From Anisodus tanguticus (Eukaryota; Streptophyta; Magnoliopsida; Solanales; Solanaceae): a DNA stretch of 64,000 nucleotides. The stretch covers positions 14,541,001 through 14,605,000 of the forward strand of contig CM067552.1 in the NCBI GenBank assembly GCA_034509755.1, read 5' to 3'. Numbering within the stretch: position 1 is the stretch's first letter; every line of letters starts with the position of its first letter. Position numbers and translations under genes: made by a program. Shown here piece after piece: positions 57,201 through 64,000 of the stretch. Under the pieces are notes generated by a model. That model worked only from the letters and a program-made list of their open reading frames with translations, had not been told where the DNA came from and did not search any database.

Positions 57201-60200
57201 TATTTAGCAAAGACTCAGAATAAGTAAGAATATAAAATTTGATTTATACGTTTTAAATTAGTTTAAGTTAGTCCATATTTTGACTTTTTATTGACTCCTT
57301 TCAAAAGAGGTAAGATCCGGTGAATCTTCACGGAAACACTTAATTAAGAATTAAAACTTTTTTATGGAACAGACATATGAATATGCGTGAATCATTCGAA
57401 ATTCGGGATGATGGGTCCGCCCCTCTACCCTTCCCACTTGAATACCAAAGTTAGTTCGCTTGGCGCAAGGCTCAAACCTGTGAGCTAAGACACAAGTCCC
57501 TCAACCTTTGCCAATTGAGCTAACCCCTGGGGGCAAGTAACCTACTGGACTTCCATTGATGAGTATTGACACATTGACAGTAGGTATACATGATTTTATC
57601 CACTTCGTCCACTTTTCTCCAAAGCCCATGTTCACTAATAAACTTGACAGAAAGGACCCATTTACATGGAGGTATACTTTCTCAAGGTCAAATTTGAAGA
57701 CTACTTTCTGTAATACAGACACTCATTAGCCACCTACTCAACAACATCATACCCAGTGTAATCCCACAAGTGGGGTCTTGGGAGGGTAATGTGTACGCAG
57801 ACCTTATCCCTACCTTGGGAGGTAGAGAGTTTATTTCCGATAGACCCTCGGCTCAAAGAAAAGCATATCAAAGCAGTACGGAAATGAAATAACGGAAGTG
57901 AAGCCACGGCAAAATACTAAAGATAGCATGACAAAGCATTCTAAAAAAAGGAAAAGTAACTATGACAAAATAATACTATAATCGACGTACAAGAAACAAT
58001 AGATAGTAACCGATATCGAAGACCAAGAAACTACTAGAATAATAGTACTAGGACTAGTATCGAAGGATAAGCGAGACAACGCTCAACTACCTACTAGCCT
58101 TCTACCCTAATCCGTATCCTCCATAGCCTCCTATAGCCTCCTATTCAAGGTAATAAAATCATATATTATGACTCGATATACATGTGCACCGCATGTGGAG
58201 AGAAACTAGTATCTAGGAAAAGTGCAAACCTCAAGTATGTCCTCATGTTCAATGCACCAACATCCGACCTCACTATTTGCCCATTGCTATTAACAAGTAT
58301 ATTCAAGCTATCCACAACATCCAAATATACTTCACTAGCCACCTACTCAGCATCACTAATATGCCTACCATCCACAAAAGCCTTTTGTCTTTTAGATACT
58401 AACTTATCAATAACTGTCTACAATCCTTTATCTGTACGCTCCTTTCTTTTTTGGCATCAGTGCTAAAAGGGGTCGATTGGTTCGGGTTTTAGGAGATATT
58501 ATCTCCACGTATGAATCAACATTAGTCTATACAATATTTATCTGGGATTTGAGAAGATTTAATCTCCACATAAAAATCAACATTAATTAGTACAAAGTTC
58601 GGTTTTTCTTAAAATCAATTTCCCAATGGCCCCTGGGTATTGCGCATTAATCTCCCAAAAATCAGTAACTTACAAAGAGGTGGATATACCATCCTTGCCT
58701 CCGATTACACAACTGCATAACAAAAATAACTTACTATACAAAGCCTATACGCAGTTAGTCATTTACTAGGCTTTCTAAACAAAGAGTCACCAAACGTTAT
58801 GCTTCCTATGTTTGAGTCTTAACGAGGGAAAAGTTTGGTTGCTCCTTTTTGTTTTTCTCATAAATAATATGTATAAGTTTTATATGAGGAAAAATAATGT
58901 GTATAAGTTATGTGGGAAACTATGTATTATCTATGCTTGATAGAATATGGAACAAGATTTCGGGTATTAATTATACATAGACCAAACATTGTTAAAATGA
59001 CAAAACTAATCCTCATCATAGTAACAGAAGTTTTATTTTTGTTTGAAAAGTAAACAAATGTTTTAAATTATACATTGTATGCTAATATGTAATATATCAA
59101 ACTAAACATTCAACGAGAAATAATCCACGCATTATACAATCCTTGCATTACTAATCCTTACATTATAATCCATATATTACTGTTCCCTACAAACTTGTCT
59201 CTAAACAAACCGACCCTTAAATGTCGTCTTTATGCTACTTTCCAGTTTTCCTTCCTTATACGAACGTGCAAGAACAGCCACAGATCTTAACAGAGCTTTC
59301 ATCAGAGTTGGTCAACACTTACGGTAAACTCCATGGCGATCTTTCAGAACCGCTATGGCAACAAGAATTGAAATTAGTATTTTTCTGGTTATGATTTTTA
59401 TCCCAGTCCAACACCCCCCAAGTACTTGGTGGTTTTTTTATTTATTAAATCCTAGTTACATACTCAGTCTTATGTTATTGTTCCTCATTTCCATGTAGTG
59501 ATGGTTAGGCATGCCCATTCTACAGAAATCTGTGCATCCAAATTTCAGAATTTTAGAATCTAGAAAATCTCGAACCAAACATGCAAATAAAGAAGATTCC
59601 AGAGTATTCAAAGGCTACCATAGATACCTAAAAATGCTAACAGAACCGCGATAAACATGATTGTAAAGAAGCCTAAAAGTGTTAAGACCGCACGTACATC
59701 AAACAAAGTTGCTTATAACAAGTGATCTAGGGCACACGCTTCGCAAGATGGAAATGCAGAAAGCCTAAAAGAAAACATAATACTTAATAACCACCTTGAT
59801 TCCTAGGTTTCTATGCCAGAATTGGCAGTCGGCAGCACCCCCAGCCATTGTTCCAAGCATATATGGATTTATTTCAATGATTTTCTTCACTGACTGAGAT
59901 GCTGCAAGAAGAAAGATTATGATTTTCGAGAACGACCAAATCAAAGTAACTTCTGATTGGAAAAAACAAACACCAAAATAATATTCAAGATTACTTGTTT
60001 CTTCCCTACAAAAATTAGAATCTAACAACCTGAAAATTGGAAATGACATTCTTCTAATTGACACATACAGAATGAATGTATTACATATTCAGAGGGTGAG
60101 AAAATAAAAGCTTCTACTCGCATGTTAACCTGTATTTACTGATGGTCACAACACAAATCTTTACCATGTATTCTGAATAGTCCATCACTTAACTATATAC

Positions 60201-61262
60201 CAGAGGTTATTCCTTTCAGGTAGCCACTACGTATCTATTTATCCATGCACCATGTCTAGGCTTTGGTGGGTTTTTCCTTTTGATGAGCGAGAAATTCGTC
60301 TAGAGCCAACTTTAGGACCAACCGCAGCCTCCGAAACTCGGGGCAAGTCGCTCCGCCCATCTACCCTTTTTCACTTAAATACCATGCTTAGTTTACATGT
60401 GCAGGGCTCGAACATGTGACCTCAATCACAATTCCCTCAACCTTTGCCACTTGAACTAAGCCTTGGGACGCTTTTGGTTCTAAATTCTAGAACAAGACCA
60501 ATTAGTTTAGTGATACTGACATACAGGGTGAGAGCCTCAAACATAAGAAAACGAAAAAAACTTGAAGAGAAGTCTCAGCAACCTAGGGGAACTTCCACTT
60601 TTTTTTTTGATACTTTAGAAACCAATACCAGGTAAATGCTATTTCACTTGCTCGTGGTATCTAAAATTCTCAATTTCCAAGACAGGTCTTGCATATACAT
60701 TCTACTCCCTATAATAATTATATTAAGTCATATGACACCTTAATAAATCTTCTAGCGAGCAAATTCGCAAGAAATAGACGAACAAATGCATTGTAAGAAT
60801 CTGTGGATTAATAAGCAATTAACAATTTTCTTCACGTTCTTTTAAAATTCAACATCAATATTGTCGATATCACAAAAATCATCATTTATATTGAATGAAA
60901 GAACTCACATATATATCCCCCCATGCTAGCCCGAGAATCAGCAGCCACCATTACACCTCCTTTAAAAATGAAAGCAAGAGTGGTGGTACCTTTCGCAGGC
61001 TTTACCATCTGGATTGCTTCTTTCTGAAAACCGTCAAACTGAAAAAGCACGTGAATTAGAGCAGAAAGGATATGAAGTTCAAATAACTCGGCACTTAATT
61101 GTTTACCAATCAACTGAATATCCAAGAAAAAATAATCAAACTCACATTAGTAGCATTAGGAATCTGGAATGATGGAGAACCCGGGATGCCATCATACAGC
61201 TCAGAGGACTCACTCCTGAATAGGGCAGTCGATTCAAGTCCACTAAAATCAATCTTCATCAT
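54298..61262 (-). CDS. PBE1: 20S proteasome subunit beta type-5
   Basis: A complete gene of seven coding exons (minus strand): 61262-61146, 61038-60909, 59901-59795, 55798-55664, 55582-55479, 54669-54569, 54425-54298, giving 273 residues. All introns are GT..AG and phases agree. The start MMKIDFSGL has two adjacent ATGs; I use the first. A propeptide of 56 residues ends at KG, before the mature N-terminus TTTLAF. Counting from that Thr as 1, Asp17 (VAAD) and Lys33 (SVKK) of the catalytic set are present. GGAADCQFW, SVGSGSPYAYGVLD and DGASGGVASVYHVG are typical of beta-5, the chymotrypsin-like subunit of the core particle in cytosol and nucleus. The C-terminus ends EMTEVPVA. The length matches plant PBE (about 274). 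Introns carry a Stowaway-like MITE, an L1 fragment, RTE and SINE pieces and a Tourist-like MITE, yet no exon is damaged. Confidence 0.96.
55126..55411. mobile_element. Stowaway-like MITE, complete
   Basis: 286 bp with inverted ends CTTCCACCGTTCCAAATTG and (inverted) CTCCCATTGTTCCATTTTATG, flanked by TA (55124-55125, 55412-55413). Internal blocks GGCTATAAAAG and ACTTCCCATTTTACC-type sequence (inverted) match other copies. It lies in the intron between exons 5 and 6 of the proteasome gene. Confidence 0.88.
56560..57722 (-). pseudogene. L1-type LINE reverse transcriptase fragment, interrupted
   Basis: The minus strand reads KFDLEKVYLHVNGSFLSSL, VNMGFGEKWTKWIKSC and VSILINGSPVGY (57722-57540), then breaks for a SINE (about 57000-57536), then MRGWIKRFDTKDASILGMTH with FVHD in place of the FADD palm box, AEKIQLKHLKVALLAFEAVSG and a TTYLG end (to about 56560). 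A 17-base word is duplicated at 56747-56763 and 56776-56792. It is dead. It lies in intron 3 of the proteasome gene. Confidence 0.8.
57000..57536 (-). mobile_element. tRNA-derived SINE (fourth family), split by a 311-bp insertion
   Basis: The minus-strand head starts GGGGTTAGCTCAATTGGCAA (A-box-like TAGCTCAATTGG) and has a B-box-like AGGTTTGAGCC (57536-57419). After a 311-bp stretch (57084-57394) the SINE body resumes toward 57000 with AGGCTGCAGTTGACC and GGCTCTAGAAGGG. A 24-bp direct repeat flanks the inserted stretch at 57060-57083 and 57395-57418. A related copy is at 60290-60475. Confidence 0.75.
57739..58160 (-). mobile_element. 5'-truncated RTE LINE tail
   Basis: The minus-strand 3' end of an RTE LINE, with plus-strand CAACAACATCATACCC at its tail, TGGGGTCTTGGGAGGGTA and GTACGCAGACC. 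It extends through GCGAGACAACGCTCAACTACC toward 58160, matching the copy at 14746-15215. The 5' end is not clear. It lies in an intron. Confidence 0.85.
58467..59217. mobile_element. Tourist-like MITE or small non-autonomous Harbinger element
   Basis: 751 bp. The left end is AAGGGGTCGATTGG and the right end is the inverted form of AAGGGTCGGTTTGTTT; TAA flanks both sides (58464-58466, 59218-59220). The interior is AT-rich with repeated TTAATCTCC words and no coding. It is in intron 3 of the proteasome gene. Confidence 0.65.
60290..60475 (-). mobile_element. tRNA-derived SINE (fourth family)
   Basis: The minus strand begins TCCCAAGGCTTAGTTCAAG (A-box-like TAGTTCAAGTGGCAAAGG), with B-box-like ATGTTCGAGCCCT, then GGTATTTAAGTG, AAAGGGTAGATGGGCGGAGC and GAGGCTGCGGTTGGTCC. 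No confident target duplication. It lies in the intron between exons 2 and 3 of the proteasome gene. Confidence 0.75.
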
Positions 61263-61910
61263 TTTACGACCTACAGCACAAAAGAAAGAATAATCTACAC
61301 TTAACTAATTACATAATCATGGTAGTCAAATTTTCAAGTACTTGAAAGCTATTATCTTAGCACGAGGATCTGCGTGGATAGACTAGTTTAAATTTTAGCT
61401 TACCTAATGTTAAATGGTTATAGTTGAGACAGATAATTACAAGGTTAGAAATTGAAATCTTCAGATCAGAAAATTAGAATGATAAAAATTGCATCTACTC
61501 ATGGCCTTACTCTCTTTTTCTTCATTTAATTTGTTTTTTTTCTTCAGAATTTATCATAAACTTGGTTTATGATGCTCAAAAGCATAGTGGTACAGAACAA
61601 ACAGCAAGAAGCTACTTTAATGAAGTGAAATACATAAAATAAAGTATTGGGATTTCAATTTACACCGCATTTAACCATTAAAAATCACAGAAGATAGGAG
61701 GTTAGGGTTTTCCTTTGTAGTCGACCATCGATAGCTAGAGAGAGAGAGAGAAGAAGGGAACTTACAAGTGATTTCACGGTATATACAGCGCTTCTGAAAG
61801 AGATCGCATATATAAGAGCAGCCGAGGAGTGATCTCAACTTGCTCAAGAAGATAATTCCTTGTTATTGTACTGCTCCTTAAAAGTGTGTATGGATCTTTA
61901 AATAATATTA
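61263..61910 (-). promoter_or_regulatory. 5' leader intron and probable promoter of the proteasome beta-5 gene
   Basis: Upstream of the first ATG the minus strand reads TGCTGTAG then GTCGTAAA and the ATG, so an acceptor lies at 61271-61273. A strong donor GTAAGT lies at 61760-61765, preceded by GAAATCACTT. This suggests a leader exon ending at 61766 and a 495-bp intron. Candidate TATA boxes on the minus strand are TATATATG (about 61808-61816) and TATTTAAAG (about 61895-61903). The transcription start is not determined. A (GA)n run at 61736-61753 is in the leader intron. Confidence 0.5.
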
Positions 61911-62507
61911 AACTTGTCGCAATTTACTAAATATATAAAAAATATTTTTTTTGGGACTGATAAAAAAAAGTGAAGTGACACATAAATTAGAAGGAAGGAA
62001 GTATTACTTTTGAAATATACAGCCGGCCGGAACTTAATTGAAGGGAAGTATGTGAAAATGATCAATTTTATGTTGCTTTATATTATCGATGTAAAAATAC
62101 CCTATAATTATTTAAGTAATTCAAATAAATATGTCCCTCCTCCGTTAGGGTTATCTACGGTGCAAGCTCACTTCCCTATGGCGCTTATATTTTAACGAGG
62201 TGAACGTCACGTAGCATGACACCTTAGCGTCCCAACCCATTTTACCACTCTCATCCGCTTATTCTTTCATCACTACCCGAAAGATCAAGTTATGGGGTCT
62301 GATTTAGAACTTTGGTTGCCATTACATTTGGTTAGGCTATAGCCGGCATATTTTGTCAGTGAATTATCTTGTCTTACTAAGTTTCAAGACGTTTACTGAA
62401 TCCTTCATGGTGTTTTGATAGCATGTACTAGTACATCAAAGTCTCAGGGAGCCGCTAGACTCCAAACAAGTCGTTACGACTTTTTTTCGCATAGATTTCC
62501 CTTCATA
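61911..62507. other. upstream flank of the proteasome gene
   Basis: AT-rich sequence with no recognised gene or bounded repeat. Short open frames here look accidental. Confidence 0.4.
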
Positions 62508-63092
62508 TGTACTGGTCTTTAATTTGTACCCCTGAAATAGCTGGTCTTTAATTTTTGCCTCTACTTCTCATTTGATAAAAATTATGGGTCAAAGTACCCT
62601 TTATTCGCTGGTCTATGAAATCAGAGATACTAGGTTCGAACCCTAGTAAAGTAAAAAAATTGCAAGCCAAGATTTCATAGAAACTATGCTTATTCGACCA
62701 AAGTTGCATAGAAATTATGCCTTATCTGGCATAGTTCGTACAACTAGCTGGATAAGGCATGTCTTAATTTTTACAAAACTATGACTTAATATAGTTTCTA
62801 TATAACTACATAGATACGTTCTGTATGATAACTTAATTTCTACTGAACTATGCCGTAAGGCATAGTCTCTATGCAACTTTGGCCGAATAGGCATAATTTC
62901 TATGAAATATTGTCTTGCAATTTTTTTATTTTTTGACTCTACTGGGTTCGAACTTAGAATTTCAAATTTCTTTTATTTTTTATTTTTTTGAGTCACGGGT
63001 ATTTTTAGCCACTTTTTTATTACTTAAAGTACCGAAGGGCAAAAATTAAAGACCAGCGATTTGAGGGGCCAAAATTAAAGACCACCCCAAAA
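62508..63092. mobile_element. foldback element with long inverted repeats
   Basis: Outer arms: CTGGTCTTTAATTTGTACCCC and GCTGGTCTTTAATTTTTGCC (62512-62574) pair with GGGCAAAAATTAAAGACCAGC and GGGGCCAAAATTAAAGACCA (63039-63086). Inner arms: 62631-62725 (GGTTCGAACCCTAGT, AAAAATTGCAAG, TTTCATAGAAACTATGC, CCAAAGTTGCATAGAAA) pair with 62853-62955 in inverted order. The centre is near 62790. There is no coding sequence and no certain target duplication. Probably a non-autonomous foldback DNA transposon. Confidence 0.75.
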
Positions 63093-63677
63093 TAGGGGCA
63101 CTCCTACAAATTGCTCAGGTTATGAAGAGTCATCAACCCAGGACAAGCGATCCGAGAGGACCAGACATAAATCATCTGCTAAGAAAAGGGTAAATAAGAC
63201 AAGCGATCAAGCTAGCAAGTCAGGGATACAGGATGGAGTTGACTCAATAAAGAACTTTTCTTTATAGAGTGATAGAATTTATAAGAAAACAACACGCATG
63301 ACGCAATCAAATACAATGTTGCAAAGTCTTGCCAAGAATTTCAACTAGACTAAGTACTTTTTGATAAATATAATCTTAACGAAATTACATATCAAACATG
63401 AAATTGGATTTACTCATCTTTTTTTTTTGGACAAGTTTTCTGATGAACTCAGTCTCAAAATGAAAGAACGAGCTCAAAGTATAGACAAATGTTACTTCTA
63501 ATTTAATAGCAAAATATATCTGAATGAAAATGTTGCAACTAATATCCAGAATTACTATGTAAGTCACTAACCTTCCTCTGAACAAGTCTTGTTGGAGTAA
63601 AGCCAGTTGGTGATCTATAAGATTTCTTGATAGCAGAGTTTTCATGTAATTGAAATTCCCATTTGAAAATTAGTGGT
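63093..63677. other. intergenic, nothing identified
   Basis: AT-rich sequence between the foldback element and an LTR start. Open frames are short and have no recognisable motif. Confidence 0.4.
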
Positions 63678-64000
63678 TGTAACACCCCATACTTTCGCAT
63701 ATTGAATAAGATCGTAAGTTAGTGGGCATAAGGTAAGGAAGAGGATGTCCTTGAGAATATAATGAGAACAATTAAGTTAGAACCATCGAGAGGTCGCAAG
63801 AGTTTAAGAATCATTAAGTCTTTCGTGCTTGTATTCCTTATGTTGATTACGTTATGAGCAAGCTAATGTAAGTTGGAAGGCGTTACAATGCCTATAAGAG
63901 ATTAAGGAAGGATTTGGATAAGTGTTGGAAGTATAACAAAATAGTTTCGTATCACTCCCCGTAGTCTTGTGTGCAACCGAGGGCGTAATTAGTTAAGTTG
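63678..64000 (+). mobile_element. gypsy LTR start, cut by the window end
   Basis: TGTAACACCCCATACTTTCGC opens an LTR whose next 250 bases run parallel to the LTR at 22206 (GTATTCCTTATG, GTTATGAGCAAGCTAATGTAAG versus GTATTCGCTACG, CGTGAGTAAACTAATGTTAG). At about 63951 the sequence changes to ATCACTCCCCGTAGTCTTGTG, which resembles the start of the gypsy LTR at 30297, so a second LTR may begin here. Confidence 0.55.

Noticed and set aside
58182..58466. Plus-strand frame of 94 codons in the proteasome intron
   Set aside because: It lies next to an RTE tail in a decayed repeat; no motif and no splice context on that strand.
1..64000. An undescribed defence or biosynthetic gene cluster
   Set aside because: Apart from two known plant gene families and mobile elements, no set of adjacent genes is present. 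The unexplained coding stretches are short and broken.

Overview
This is a piece of plant nuclear DNA, almost certainly from a Solanaceae species; Nicotiana or a close relative is my guess, but the genus is not proven. The evidence is two intron-rich plant genes with canonical GT..AG introns, Solanaceae-type SINEs and RTE LINE tails ending in (TTG)n, and dense nested LTR retrotransposons. I see no bacterial, organellar or CRISPR features.

Two host genes face each other. On the left (+ strand) are the last nine exons of a chloroplast protein of the Arabidopsis At5g03900 type (909-16445); its first exons lie before the window. On the right (- strand) is a complete, apparently intact gene for the 20S proteasome beta-5 subunit (PBE1 type), seven coding exons from 61262 down to 54298, with a probable non-coding leader exon near 61770. 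Both genes carry transposons in their introns, yet every exon seen is open and the splice phases agree.

Between and inside the genes the DNA is mostly mobile elements. From left to right: a Tourist-like MITE (447-648); a SINE (3687-3835); a 7.5-kb intron (5299-12833) holding a gypsy-type LTR fragment, a Copia pol fragment, an L1-type LINE interrupted by a 333-bp Copia deletion derivative, two RTE LINE tails and a full SINE with an 18-bp target duplication; an RTE LINE with another RTE copy inserted in it (14505-15700); old gypsy LTR material (18747-25285); a Copia element (25286-30093, - strand); a chromovirus-type Ty3/gypsy element (30297-42055, + strand) carrying a solo LTR of another family inside its integrase (36490-38707); two copies of a tRNA-derived SINE (43862 and 52449); a second, larger Copia element (44237-51406, - strand); Stowaway-like and Tourist-like MITEs; and a long foldback element (62508-63092).

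The LTR elements are well delimited because each has matched LTRs and a 5-bp target duplication (TGAAC, TTTAC, AAAGT; CTCAT for the solo LTR). All are damaged. Both Copia reverse transcriptases have lost the second Asp of their YVDD motif, while the gypsy element keeps its FIDD box but has many stops and the solo-LTR insertion. I did not find a convincing new biological system. The most interesting items are a 64-nt host exon stranded in a transposon-filled intron, a defective Copia copy with nearly identical LTRs (suggesting recent mobilisation in trans), a conserved palindrome just upstream of the TATA box in the larger Copia LTR, and two coding-like stretches that I cannot identify.
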